Source: Auxenochlorella pyrenoidosa
Lineage: Eukaryota > Chlorophyta > Trebouxiophyceae > Chlorellales > Chlorellaceae
Length of the DNA: 47,226 nt
Assembly (NCBI GenBank): GCA_001430745.1
Contig: KQ481950.1
Span: 811,165 to 858,390 of the forward strand
Direction of reading: 5' to 3'
In this document: positions 1 to 11,800 of the stretch, piece after piece
Numbering within the stretch: the first letter of the stretch is position 1
Layout of the letters: each line of letters opens with the position of its first letter
Position numbers and translations under genes: made by a program
The notes under the pieces: generated by a model
What the model was told of the DNA's origin: nothing
What the model saw: the letters and a program-made list of their open reading frames with translations, nothing else
Database searches by the model: none

Positions 1-19
1 GCCGCCCGCCCCGCCCGGG

Positions 20-37
20 CCCCCCCCCCCCCCCCCC
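20..37. repeat. C homopolymer
   Basis: An almost uninterrupted run of C at the left edge of the window. It may be a simple repeat or an assembly edge effect. Confidence 0.8.
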
Positions 38-465
38 GCCTGTGACCCTTGCCACATGTAACGGAGCATGCTGAATATCTACAGGCCTCCCTTAAACAGC
101 GGTCTTCAGGCCTGGTCTCACTTGAATGCATATGCCAGAGGTCAGCGTGCATGATGCCAACGGCATGGCGCCTGCGCCGCCGCCATCCCGCTGGGCCGAG
201 CACAGAGAGAACCTCTGCCTGTGGCAGAGGCACCTGGGGTGCACACATGGCAGGAGTCTGCACTTGTACGGAAGCTGCTGTGCTCCTGCGCCTGTCACGA
301 TGCCAGCGCCGACCCTCTGGGGGAGCTGGATCCGTTTCAGAAGCTTTGCAGAGGTGGGCAGGACCCTGCAGACCAAAACCTCGGGAAAGACGAGGGTAGG
401 GGCTGCTTTGGGCAACCCCGCATCGGCATGAGGTCATGAGGGATGGGGGCAGGTGGTGGGAATAC

Positions 466-502
466 GGGGTGGGGTGGGGTGGGGGTGGGGGTGGGGGTGG
501 GG
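466..502 (+). repeat. GGGGT/GGGGGT tandem tract, G-quadruplex-prone
   Basis: Six or more runs of four to five G separated by single T residues. The spacing satisfies the usual G-quadruplex pattern of four G-runs with short loops on the + strand. It lies downstream of the leftward RBR gene, about 430 bp past its stop codon. Confidence 0.85.
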
Positions 503-925
503 CATGGTGCAGGCAGGGTTTGGTACACACCAACTGAAAATGCCGAGGGAAGAGACGCAGACACACAGAAGGTAGGGTGCGTCATGGTAAGCATGGGCCA
601 AGGGTGCGGCATGCGCCTCCGGCAAGGGAGGCTGCGCAAGGGGATACCCGGTAAAAAGGGTGTGTCATGCCAACCGAGGCGGGGGGTGCCACATTGAAAA
701 TGCAAAGGCATGCCTTTGCTTGCAAGGCAGTGAGAAGAGGCAGACCGGTACTAAACAAAGGGCATGCAGCCTACATTGTTGGCTGATGCCCGGTGGCGGG
801 GCACACGAGACTCATACAGAGGGCAGGGGCAATGTGATGTTACCACTCAGGAAGGGCGAGCTGTAAGCTCAGTGGATGGACGGTGTAGGATTATCGAGGT
901 TGCAGCTGGGGCTGCTTCAGGTTGT

Positions 926-1688
926 TTACTGTACAGGGGACGCTGCTGGCTGCAGGTTCAGGATGCGGCGGGCATGCCGCGGGCCCAGCAGCGCCTGCTG
1001 AGCGTCAAGCACAGGTGCTGCTTGCGGTGCGGGGCCGCCCTGCACCATGGCTGCTGCCGCCTCAGTAAGCATGCCTGCCGCCGCTGTGTCCGATGCTGCT
1101 TCAGAGGCAGGGGGCTGGCCTGGTGCAGAGGCGCGCTGCTGCTGCGGCTGCTGGGGGGCTCTCAGGCCGCCAGCAAGGGCCTCGGCCTGCTGCCAACCAG
1201 ATGAGGCAGCAGGGCTGGCAGCTCCGGGGCGGAACCCCGCAAAGGCGGCTGCCACCTCAGTCTCCTTGCGCTCTATCTCCTCTGCCACCACAGCCGCCGC
1301 TGCCAGCAAGGGCAGGCTCTCAGAGGGCAGGTCTGTCAACCCCAGTGCCTCCTCCTCTTCCTCTGCACCCGGCCGCTGCGGCGCCGCCCGCTGCTGCACG
1401 TCTGCTGCCGCGGCCAGGGCCGCTGCCGCTGCTGCAGACGCTTCTGCCTTCGCAAACAGCTGCAGAACGTCTGCAGAGGAGACGGGCACGGAAGCGGCCT
1501 GAGCTGGCCCTCCAGCCGCCGCCGCTGCTGGCGCTGCTGGTGTGGGCACTGCTGCTGGAACGAGCAGAGGGAAGCCTGGTGGTGCCCTGCCTGCTGCGGC
1601 AGCGGCGGCTGCCAGAGCCGCGGCGGTCGCAAGCGGAGGCGGCGGGATGGGCAACCTCCCTGCTGCTGCCACCGCCGCCGCCGCCGCC

Positions 1689-1719
<31 letters not shown>

Positions 1720-4464
1720 TGCTGGTACTGCTCACGCCGCCTTGCCCAGGGCCAAACATGTGATGGATGGCGGGAGAGCTCATGGGGCCGGCAGCCGAGG
1801 CCCGGGCCCCCAGGACAGGCGGCAGCGGGCTGCCCGCGACCGTGAGCGCCGCCATTTGGTCTGCAGAGAGAGGGGCAGGCGGGCTGTCTGAGCAAGCAGG
1901 CTGCAGTCCAGTAGCATGGGCTCTAGTCCGTCAGGTACACCTGCAAAAGACAGAGTATGCGTGTGAGACACGCCACAGCGGCTGGAGCGGTGACGACCGC
2001 TCACCGGCACGGGGGCTGGCCAGCGGGGCCATGCCGCCGCGGTTGATGCGCCAGGCGCCCGGCGACAGCAGCATGGCCCCTGCCCGCGTGGGGGTGCCCA
2101 GCAGACCCCTGGGGGACGCCAGCCCTTGCGCCAAGCCGGGAGCGCAGGGCGTCTGCAAGCAAACGGGTGCGGCAGGGGGCAGCACAGGGGTCGGCGCTGC
2201 AGGCAGCTGGCCCAGAACGCGGCATGCAGGGGTGCTGCCACGCTGTGACACGCAGAGGACACAGCCAGGCGGCTTCCATCCCATAAGCTTGGCACTGCCC
2301 TGCACCTCCAACTTGTTGGCAGTCCCACCCACCTGCGCTCCGGGCCGCAGGGGGTGCAGGGGCGGCGGCGGGATGCCGCCTGGACCCACCCCCGCTGCCG
2401 GGCTGGGCGCCGGCGGGGCCAGGTAGGGCAGCGCGCAGGCGGGCGGCTGGGACAGCAGGCTGCGGTTGTCGGCCAGGCGCTGCAGGAAGGGCCTGGCATG
2501 GGGGATGAAGACCTGCGGGGGCGGGCCAAAGAGTCGAGGTTGTTGGCAGTAGGGGGGACCGTGATATGTGAGGGGTTGGGGTGGTGGGTGGTGGGTGGTG
2601 GGTTTGGGGGATTGGGGTTGGGGGCCCTCTATCCTAACGCAACAGGAGGGAGCAGAGGGCGGCGCGGCGCTGCCTGCGACACCAGGAGCCGGGGGTGCGT
2701 GCCTTGTTGTAAAAGGTGATGATGTCGCCTCGCTCCGTGGGCTCCATGCTCAAACTGGTGCGCTCCCGTGGCGTGAGGCTCACTGCACCCAGGACGAGGG
2801 CGGCGGGTGGCCAAAACCGGGGTCAGCCAGCAGGAATTAGGAGAGCCAGAATGCGCGGGCAGCGGGCAGGACCCGCCTCTGCTAGCAGCTGGCGTCGGAG
2901 CAGGGTCGGCAGCGCAGGGGCCGCACCATGACCTCCGTGCCCCACGCAGCTGTCAGCAGCCGCGCTCCCCACCCTCACAGCTACTCCTATAGCTGTGCTC
3001 CCCACCCACCAGCTCGGTGCGCACAGCACCGCATGCAAGGCACAACCCCACAGCTGTCCCTCGCCTGTCTTGAACGTCTCTGGGCGCGCCTGTGGCTGCC
3101 GGTGATAGGCGGCCACGATGGCGCGCAGGGTGGCCTCCTCTGCAGCGTTCACCTGCACGGGCCAGCAGGGAACAACACCGCAGCACGATGTAAAAGTTAG
3201 ACGGGCCGCGTCCGGGGCAAACAACTCAGCAAGCGGGTGAGGAGGTGGAAGCTGATATGGCGCCCGCTGCGGCGCCATGCTGGCACGCAGCGCACGCCGC
3301 TCGCAGCGCAACAGCAGCTCCCTCCAGCAAAGGAACCTGTTTGAGAACGGCGTGCCGCAGGCCCCACCTTGCAGACGGCGTAGAGGCAGCAGAGCATGGC
3401 TTGGTCCACGTGCCGTCCGAACAGCAGCCAGGTGTGCTCAAAGGCGACGTGCTGCGCGAGCGTGTAGGCCTGCAGGGGGGGGGCTTGCCAGGCAGGCAGG
3501 CAGGCAGGCAGTGACGCGGCTGCGCGATCGGCGCGTGCCTGGAGGCTGCACAGTGGGGGAGCGCCGCAGGCGGCTGGGCTGCACACACCCAGCGAGAGCA
3601 GCCAGGCCTGCTGGGCGGCGGCGCAGGCTTATCCCTGCCGTGGCGCGGTGCCGTGCACGCACACGACGCGACACGGCGGGAGGGGCAGGCGGGCCCACCT
3701 CTGCCAGCAGCAGGGCTGGGTCGGCGGGGCGGGTGTCCAGGCGGGACAGCAGGTCGGCCTGCCGGATGGCCACCAGCTTCAGCACGCGCCGCAGGAAGTC
3801 GGCCACCTGAGGCGCCGGGGGTGTAAGAATAAATAATACTAAGAATACTCTTAAATTAAAAATTATCTTATAACAATGTAATTCAATATGAATCGCTCAT
3901 CCGTCAGGTAGGGAAGCAGCAAGGCCGCCACCAGGGGTCCATGGCGGGCGGCTGTGAGTCAAACACTCTGACCAGTGTGCGCGACGTGTGTGCCGCCTGG
4001 CCAGACAGAAGCACAGGGAGCGGTTCAGCTGGGGCCGGGCCGGGCAGCAGCCAAGGCTGGCTTGGACGCCCAACCGGTCGAGCAAGGCAGCAGGCAGCCA
4101 CATCTCTTTGGCAGCAAGCCAGGTACGGCGCGCCGCAACAACAACTCACCGCCGCACGCGCGCTGCGGTCTCCTCTTGCCGCCAGCGAAGGGTGCTGCCA
4201 TGTGGCAGCATCGGGCTGGCCCCCAGGCTGCTGCGCATCGCCGCTCGACTCAGCCACCGCTGCGGCCCCTGCCCCAGAAGTCTCAGCACCCAGAGACAGC
4301 GGGAGGGCAGCCTGGGCCCGGGGTTCAGCTTCCGCCTGCTGCGCCTGCTGCGCTGCTGCAGGGGCAGCAGCGGGCCCCGGCGCCGCCTCTGCCATCTCTG
4401 CATCGGGATCGGCCTCTGCAGCAGCCATCTCTCCGTGGCCCCGCTTTCGAGGTGTCACGCCGCT

Positions 4465-4495
<31 letters not shown>

Positions 4496-7400
4496 CCCTG
4501 CCCAGCGCTGCCCTGGCTTCCCGCCGCCTGCTCTCCCTCTGACTGCCCCGCCTGGCTGCTGGCGGGTGCGGCAGTGCCCGCTGCAGGCCCCACCGCCGCG
4601 GCCAGGGCAGCATACAGGCTGCTGCCCCTCTGCCATGCCAGGCTCTCCAGGCAGCGCTCCTCCACCGACAGCAGGTGCCGCTTCAGGTCCCTGCACAGCC
4701 GGGGCAGGGCAGGGCAGGGCAAGGAAGGCATCTTCACAGCGCCGCTGCGCCTCATGTCGCTGCAACCCCATCACTCTTCTTCCAACGTCTGTGCAAACTC
4801 GCAGACTTGAGGCTCATGTGCTGCCACAGGGCCGCCGTCCCGGCAGCGAGCATGAGCATGCCCAGCAGGGCCTGGACGCACCTGGGCAGCGTGGGCAGCT
4901 GCAGCACAAACGGATCCAGCACCTTGCAGAGGTCAAAAGCCGGCAGGCGCAGGCGGTGCAGCACGGCCGGGAACTCCAGCGCCGCCTGCAGCAGGGGAGG
5001 GGGGCGCGGCGCCGGCCCTTGGCGTGGGGGCTGGGACGCTTAGTGAGGGGGGCTGGGCCTCGACATCAAGAATAAGGAGCCGCAACCTCAGTGACCAGGC
5101 ACTGCACAGCCGGGATGGCGGCCTGCCAGTGCCGGACCACATGCAGTGCGCCAGAAATGTTGGCAGGCAGCGGCAGCGCCGCGTTGGAGCCGCCTCTGCC
5201 TGCACCTATCCACCACCCGGCAGCCCACCTGCGCACACCGAGCTCCACATAACAATGGCTGGAGAATTTACTGCACGAGCCACGGGCGCATGGCCAAGTG
5301 TGCGGCGGCCCAGCGCCCCCAGGCCCCCCGCCCTCACCATGCGGTACGCGCCCACCACGACCTCAAAGGCACACCCCGCCACGCAGCGGTGGAAGAGCGG
5401 CGCGCCCAGCAGCGCGGCGGCAGCGCCGGGGCTGGCGTCGCCCGCCCGCGCGTGCTCCGCCGCCACCAGCGCCTCCAGGCTGCGCCAGTACAGGCGCAGG
5501 CCCTGCGACGGGGGCCGGTCGGGGTGCGCCTGCTGCATTTGGCGCAGGCAGAGCGGCAGCTCCGAGGCACTAGGCAATGGCACAAACGCCGCTAGCCAGC
5601 ACGCCTCCTATCTCTTTCAATCCAAATTTCATAGAGTGCGGAATCAAAGTGCGCAGGGCTCAGGGAGGCGCGTGGCGCGCACCTCTGAGCGGCGTGCCTC
5701 GGCGGTGCTCTGCTCCAGCGCCCGCAGCGGCCCCTGCAGGCCTCCCGGCGCGTCGCAGAACACGGCGGCTGCCATGTCGCGGGCCGCCGCCACCAGCCGT
5801 GCCTCGCACGCTGCACAGGATGAGGCGGGGCTGAAATGGCTCAGCTCAGGAAGGAGGAACGGACTGACTGATGGCGTGGCCTCATCAGACTAAGAGCATA
5901 CTGCCAGTTGAGAGCTGAAACACCTTGCTTGGGCTGCAGCCGCAAAATGCCCGCGGTTCGGCAGGGCAGGCGAGCCGGCACGGCAGAGCACAAAGAGCTG
6001 CAAGCCGGCACCTACATGCGTCCAGCCTTGCCGCCCGCATCATGTCTTGCAGCGCCGCCGAGGCGCCCTCTGGCTGACCCGCCACAGTGCCACGAAGCCA
6101 AGCTGTAGAGCCCATGGCTACAGAAGGACCCGGGCAGGAGTGCAGGGGTTTGGTGAGCCTTGGTACAACGAGCGGCATGCCCAGAGTGTACCAGCGGCAA
6201 AATGGCCGGGAACCGCTCCCGACCGGGCTGTGAAGGGGGGCTGGGTGACCAGACGGCGGCTGGCCCAGGCGCAGCAACAGGGATCTGGGAGGGCTGCACT
6301 GCAGAATCCGGCTGTACAGCCTGTAGGGAGGTCATCAGCCACGGCTCAGTGCTGCCCAGCGCAGCAGGCACACACCTGTGCTGACCGGCGTGGCGGGCGG
6401 CAGCGCCTGCACCAAGCGGCGCTTGGCGGGCGAGGGCGTTTTGAAGGTGTCTGAAGTGGCTGGCGGCCGCGCAGCTCGTGGTGGCGTGCCCACCTGCGCT
6501 GGCAGCGCGGCAGCGCCTGGCACGGGCTCGCCAGCAGCGGCTGCAGCCGGTTCGGGCCACTGCCGGGGCGGGGTGTCTGCTGCTGCTGCTGCCGCCTCGG
6601 GGCCCGCAGGTTCGCCTGCTGCTGCACCTCCTGCTTGCAACCCTGCTGCCAAAGCTTCCGCTGCCGAGCTTGCTGACGCATCTAGCTCCATCGGTGCAGC
6701 ACCTGCCGCTTCACCTGCGGCTCCAGCTTCCTCTTGCGAGCTGGCGGCCGTCTGGGAAGTGGCACCTGGCCGTGCTGCAGCCGCGGACGGCACGGCCAGG
6801 GCCAGGCAGCCCAGCGCATCCATGCCAATGCACTCTGCGGCCTGCTGCTGCTCCTTGTAGCGCTGCTGGAGCGCAGCCACGGCCGCCGGGTGTGGCATGC
6901 CTGCCGCGTCAAACAAGCCCGGGATGGGGCGGACAGGTGCCTGGCCGCCTCCTCCTGGCTTCAGCTCCTCTGCTGCTGCTGCTGCCTGCTGTACGCCGCC
7001 TGACTCTTGCTGCTGCTGCTGTCGGGCCTCGGGGCTGCCAGCCTGCACGGCCGGCAGCAGCACCTCAGCAGCCAGCCCCTGCAGCAGCGCCGCCAGCTGG
7101 CGGATGGTCGGGAGGTGCTCTGCCGCGCTGTGGCCGGCCGCCACAGCCGCCAGGCTGTCCGCCGCTGCGGCGGCGGCACCCTGGCTGCCGCTGCTGGCTT
7201 CACCCGCGCCGGCGCTGTCCGCTGGCCCTGCAGCTGCGCCTGGCGCTGCGGGCCGCCGGTGCTGCGGGGGCACGTGCTGCAGCATGAAGTGCGTGCAGGC
7301 GAGCAGCAGCGCAAAGCTGGTCACCAGGTCCCCATGCGGCAGCAGCTCGCCGCGTGCCGTGCAGAAGAGCAGCCACAGGAAGCCCAGGGGGGAGCGCTCG

Positions 7401-8228
7401 CTGGCGTCCTGGAGCCCCGCCGGGGCCTGGGCGCTGGGCCCCGCCAGCGGCGCCAGTGTGAAGTACTCGGCAAAGATGTCCTGCCACAAAGGGCAAAAGG
7501 GCTGGCTCATTGGTATGAAGCCAACAGCTGCTGGTGGTGTGCACTCCTGGGGGTGCCCACGGCGGCCAGGCCATGCCGGCGGCCAGTCCAAGCTGCGGAT
7601 TCCCGCCCTTGTGCACTAGGTAGCCTGCAAGACGCCTGGGCTGCCCTGCCGCAGCCGGCACCACCGCCACTGCGGGCCCGCCCCCCTCCGGCTCACCCAC
7701 GCCTTCTTGGCCAGCACTCGGTGCAGCACAAAGGCCTGCTGCAGCGCCCGCAGTCGGATGCGCTCGCCCAGCGGCGGGTGGCTGCCCAGCACCGCCGCCA
7801 CCGCCGGCTCCAGCGCAGCTGCCGTGGGGCCCAGCTCCCGCACCGACTCCTCCAGTCTGCGCATTGGGGGCCGCCCTGGCGGGAAGGGTGGGGCCCAAGG
7901 CATCCAGGCGGGAGGCGCAGGCTGCCAAAGCGGGAGGCGGCCCGTGAGGCCGCCACTCAGCGAAGGGCGGGAAAGGGACAGGGGTACGGGTCGGGGGTCC
8001 GAGGCCCTGCTGGCATGCTCACGTCAACCCCAGCCCCTTCAGCAGGTCTCTCAGCGAGGGCCGGCCCTCTGGGGAAGTCAGGGTGCTGCAGGCGACGAGC
8101 AGCACGACCAGTTCGCCTGCTTCGGGGCGGTGCAGCCTAGATAGAGGCTCTCGACATGCATCCATAAGCAGTTCTGCAACATCCGATGCCGAGGGGGAGG
8201 CGAGACAGAGAGCCCCAGCACCCTCCAT
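926..8228 (-). CDS. RBR: Retinoblastoma-related protein (RBR/MAT3-like)
   Basis: Nuclear pocket protein that represses E2F/DP cell-cycle transcription; the Chlamydomonas counterpart MAT3 controls size-dependent division. About 14 exons: 8228-8023, 7856-7697, 7480-6376, 6117-6012, 5830-5683, about 5559-5338, 4985-4882, 4690-4150, 3806-3699, 3469-3368, 3152-3065, 2782-2703, 2512-2005, 1860-926 (about 1,470 aa). Exons 1-3 hold the RB N-terminal region (DIFAEYFTLAP, DLVTSFALLLACTHFMLQHV). The A pocket starts at TPVSTAMGSTAWLRG (about 486) and continues with GAPLFHRCVAGCAFEVV, PAFDLCKVLDPF and LKRHLLSVEERCLESLAW. The B pocket spans about 865-1000: VADFLRRVLKLVAIR, GRHVDQAMLCCLYAVCKV, AAYHRQPQARPETFK, GDIITFYNKVFIP. 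Ala/Gln-rich spacers separate RB-N from A and A from B, and a long poly-Ala tail follows. Exon 6's acceptor is uncertain, exon 13 may contain a further intron, and two introns (3064-2783, 2702-2513) appear to have GC donors. ATG 8228 opens the frame that splices into the RB-N region. Family call is firm; exact ends less so. Confidence 0.93.
1672..1716. repeat. GCC/CTG trinucleotide tract encoding poly-Ala in RBR
   Basis: CCG repeats merge into CTG repeats on the + strand. On the coding (-) strand they read as GCN alanine codons in the C-terminal tail of RBR, giving a pure Ala run of about 15 residues. This is a candidate length-polymorphic site. Confidence 0.85.
2513..2702 (-). other. GC-AG intron in RBR (B pocket)
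   Basis: The conserved segment GDIITFYNK must join VFIPHARP, as in plant RBR proteins (IITFYNE followed by IFIP). The only phase-compatible border after the AAG codon begins GC (gcacgc), and the acceptor is a normal CAG. No GT donor preserves the alignment. Confidence 0.6.
2783..3064 (-). other. GC-AG intron in RBR (B pocket, preceding intron)
   Basis: Exon 11 ends ...ETFKT plus one base. The next exon starts in phase 1 at VSLTPRER. The border after that base reads GCGAGG instead of GT, and the acceptor is CAG. Phases agree, so a GC donor is the simplest reading, though a differently placed exon end is possible because this segment is poorly conserved. Confidence 0.5.
3488..3511. repeat. (CAGG)n tetranucleotide repeat in RBR intron
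   Basis: Six tandem CAGG/AGGC units lie inside the intron between the two central B-pocket exons. Read on the - strand it is a pyrimidine-containing CCTG repeat just after the acceptor side of that intron region. Confidence 0.8.
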
Positions 8229-8828
8229 TTTTGCAGAAGCGTGGGAACAGTGCCGTTCAGGCCAATTGAGACATTTTATGGCCCGTTCAGTTTGTACAGG
8301 TCGTGATCAGTGCCTTCTAAGTTTCCCTCGCAGCCTGGAGGTGCCTGCTGCGCTTGTTGTGCTGGCCGTCGACATCGGCCGCCGGTGGCCTGCATGCATT
8401 GTCCATCGCCTTTACAACACTTTCGATCGCTTCAGGCGCTGCGTAGTGTCCCCAGGTGCGGCCAGCAGCGCTCGCTTGAGGCCGAGCTTGCGGGGGCTTG
8501 CGGGACTGCCAAGAGCCCCTCAATAGATGTCGCGTACCATTTGAAGTGTGGTGTACACGCGGCGGTCGCGTCTTCCCCGCATGCGGCTGCAAAACCAGCT
8601 TGCAGCCACTGTTGGGTGTTTTCGAGCCTGCCAAGTGTCCCCATAGCTTGTGCACGCTTAGAGAGCCTGCAGCGAGTCAGGCGGCAATGCACGACCCGCA
8701 GGACTAGGTGCCGCCACGCCGCTGCCGCCGCCCCCAGTGCTGCCCGCAGCCGACACTCCTGGCAGGCCTTCTTATCCGTCCCTCGTCTTTCTTCAGCCCA
8801 GTCGCAGGCAGAGCAGGTCAGCACTGCC
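8229..8828. promoter_or_regulatory. Divergent promoter region RBR / NOP14
   Basis: The 600 bp between the two oppositely oriented start codons must hold the promoters and 5' UTRs of both genes. Locally it is less GC-rich than the exons, with AT-containing stretches near 8270-8330 and 8520-8600. I see no convincing TATA box and no reading frame with family resemblance. Co-regulation of a cell-cycle repressor and a ribosome-assembly factor is possible but only inferred from the arrangement. Confidence 0.6.
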
Positions 8829-11800
8829 ATGGGCAAGGGCAAGAAGCGCAAGGCGGCGCCGGCCGCGGCGGCGCCGGCGCGCGAGGAGCCGCCAAACCTC
8901 TTTGAGCGGCTGTCCAACAAGAAGCGCTTTGACATCCTGGGGCGCAAGGTCAAGGGCGAGACGCGGCAGCTGGGCAAGCTGCGCTCCGCGGCCAGCGAAC
9001 GGGTGAGCGGGGTGGGCAGCGTGGCGGGCAGGACGGCCACAGCATGGGCACCTCGCTCGCACTGGGCGGTAGACCACCGCTCGGTCGCCTGTTGGTCTGC
9101 ATGCTGCGCCGCTCCTATTCACCGTGATCTGCCTCATGCCGTTGCGGCCTGCAGCGCAAGAGCACGCTGCTGGTGGAGTACAAGCAGCTGCGCAAAGCAA
9201 ACGCCTTCATTGACCGGCGCTTTGGAGGTGGGGCCCGGGTGGGCGGCAGCGCCCAGCTGGCAGCTCGCTGTGCTGGGACGGCTGGGGAGCAGGCAGAGGC
9301 TGGCGCGTGTGTGTGCTGAAGCCACACCTGAGGCCACACCTCACCTGAAACAACAGCTGACACGGACGGCTTGCCTTCAGAGATCCAGGGACCTCGCCTG
9401 GGTTGGAAAGCCCTTGTCACCCCTAGTGTGCCGCTTTTCCCGCCCCATGCCAACGCCCACCGCTGTGCCGTCTCACTCTCCCAATCAGAGGACGACGAGA
9501 GCCTGACGGCCGACGAGAAGGCGCTGCTGCGCTTCCAGAAGCAGCGCCTGCGGGAGACGGCGGGCAGCAAGTTTGCGCTGCCGGACGACGACGAGGGCGG
9601 CGGCGGCGGCGAGCAGCTGACGCACCTGGGCCGCTCGCTGGCGGAGCTGGAAGACCTGCAGGAGGTGGGGCGCCGCCGCCGCCAGCCTCCCACCTGCGCC
9701 CCTGTGCCGCCTCCTTGATATGTTCGCTGGCAGCACGGCGCCGCGCTCCTACCCTGCGGGTGTGCTCTCCGGGGCGTGGCAGCGCCGCGTGCGCTAGCCA
9801 TCCCCGCCTCCCTCCCCCAGCGCGTGGTCCAAGCCCTTCTGTGCTGGCGCTGCCTGCAGGGCTGGCGGTCGGACGATGAGGGCGACGAGCAGCTGGCGGA
9901 TGAGCTGGTCAAGAACTATCACTTTGGGGGCGGCCTGTTTGAGAGGAAGCAGGGCGGCGGCGACGGGCAGGAGGACGAGGAGGAGGGGGGCGAGGAGGGC
10001 CGGGCACAGAAGAAGAGCAAGAAGGAGGTGGGCGACACGTGGGAGGGCCCGGGGGTTGGGGGTGGGGGGCGGCGGGGGGCCTTATGTCGGCACATATGCA
10101 GCACCCACCTCGGCCGCTCCAGTAGCGCTGCTGCCCTGCGCCTGCGTGCGCCGGGCTGGCCCTGTCCTGCGCAGCAGCCAGTGCGGGTACAGCCCCCCAA
10201 CCTGTGGCTGGGCCGTCTACCCCATACTGGGCCCACCATCGAACCCACGCGCCCATCACACCCCGTCCTCACTCCCCCACCCACACCCGCCCAGGTGATG
10301 GCTGAGATCATCGCCAAGAGCAAGGCCTTCAAGGCGGAGAAGCAGAGGCAGAAGGAGGAGGACCAGGACGAGACCGACGCCCTGGACGACCAGTTCAGGT
10401 GCGGCGGGGAAAGCAACCAGTCTGGCTGGGGGGGTTCTCCATGCGCGGCTCGCGCTTGCGTGCAGGCGCGTGCCTTGGCCCGGCGTGCTGCAGCCCTGCC
10501 ATTCTGCCAGCTCTGGCTGTGCACCCCTGCGCTGCTGGCTCCCTGGCGCCCACCCACCCTCTGCCAACGCATCCCCCCGCCTCCCTGGCAGGTCGCTGCT
10601 GGGCGACAAGGTGCTGCAGGGCCTGATGCGCAAGAAGGGCGAGAAGCGGTGGGTGGCCGGCCTCGCACGTGGGCCCACGCTGCAGCTGTGCAGGCGCCCG
10701 GTTGACTATGCGTGCGCTGCACATTCCCACATGTCGTGCACCTGGGTGTGTTACGCCCCACTGCTGCCTTGCGCGCTGCCCACCCGCCGCTTGCCCGCCG
10801 CCCTGCTGCAGGGACAACCGGGCCGACACTGCCGAGGACAAGGCCTTTGATGTGCTCACCCGGGAGCTGGTGTTTGAGGCCAAGGCCAAGCCCGGGGAGC
10901 GCACGCTGACAGGTGGGTGGGGTGGGATGGGGTGCACAGGGGGCGCGTGCCAGCCGGAAACCAGCCGCACTGCATGAAGGCTCCCCCTCTGCAGCTGTAC
11001 GGTAGCCAGCACCTGTGCCGAGCAAAGCCAACAAGTGCTGCAGTGCATGGTCTTCACTGCGGGCAGCCGCTGCCGCCGCGCCAGGCAAGGCGCGTGACCC
11101 GCAATGTGTCATGTGCGCCCCTGCGTGCCTGCAGCCGAGGAGCTGGCTGAGCTTGAGCGGCAGCGCTTGGAGGCGCTCGAGGCGCAGCGCAAGCGGCGCA
11201 TGGATGGGGAGGAGGACGACGAGGATGACGGGGAGGGCGGCGAGGCCGGCGGCGACGGCGGCGCCGCGGCGCCGCTGNNNNNNNNNNNNNNNNNNNNNNN
11301 NNNNNNNNNNNNNNNNNNNNNNNNNNNNNNNNNNNNNNNNNNNNNNNNNNNNNNNNNNNNNNNNNNNNNNNNNNNNNNNNNNNNNNNNNNNNNNNNNNNN
11401 NNNNNNNNNNNNNNNNNNNNNNNNNNNNNNNNNNNNNNNNNNNNNNNNNNNNNNNNNNNNNNNNNNNNNNNNNNNNNNNNNNNNNNNNNNNNNNNNNNNN
11501 NNNNNNNNNNNNNNNNNNNNNNNNNNNNNNNNNNNNNNNNNNNNNNNNNNNNNNNNNNNNNNNNNNNNNNNNNNNNNNNNNNNNNNNNNNNNNNNNNNNN
11601 NNNNNNNNNNNNNNNNNNNNNNNNNNNNNNNNNNNNNNNNNNNNNNNNNNNNNNNNNNNNNNNNNNNNNNNNNNNNNNNNNNNNNNNNNNNNNNNNNNNN
11701 NNNNNNNNNNNNNNNNNNNNNNNNNNNNNNNNNNNNNNNNNNNNNNNNNNNNNNNNNNNNNNNNNNNNNNNNNNNNNNNNNNNNNNNNNNNNNNNNNNNN

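Larger units (their letters stand above)
1..925. other. 3' flank of RBR gene, no supported gene
   Basis: I see no protein-coding gene here. The short reading frames overlap one another and show no recognisable family or splice structure. The stretch opens with a C homopolymer (about 20-37) and holds a G-rich tandem tract (about 466-502). From about 390 onward the + strand is purine/G-rich, so it would be pyrimidine-rich in the sense of the leftward RBR transcript, as seen downstream of other genes in the window. A TGTAA at 57-61 on the + strand could be the poly(A) signal of a rightward gene lying left of the window, but this is weak. Confidence 0.5.

Noticed and set aside
3488..3511. Short tandem repeats considered as CRISPR-like arrays
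   Set aside because: Units are 3-5 bp microsatellites without spacers, in a eukaryotic genome; no array of repeats and unique spacers exists in the window.
5066..5248. Possible extra RBR exon (NISGALHVVRHWQAAIPAVQ)
   Set aside because: Plant RBR alignment joins the AYRM segment directly to ALEFPAVL, and the phases of exons 6 and 7 fit without it, so it is treated as intron.
9919..11112. 397-codon reading frame on the - strand
   Set aside because: It lies antisense across NOP14 exons 4-7 and their introns; GC-rich coding DNA creates long antisense frames, and it shows no family features.
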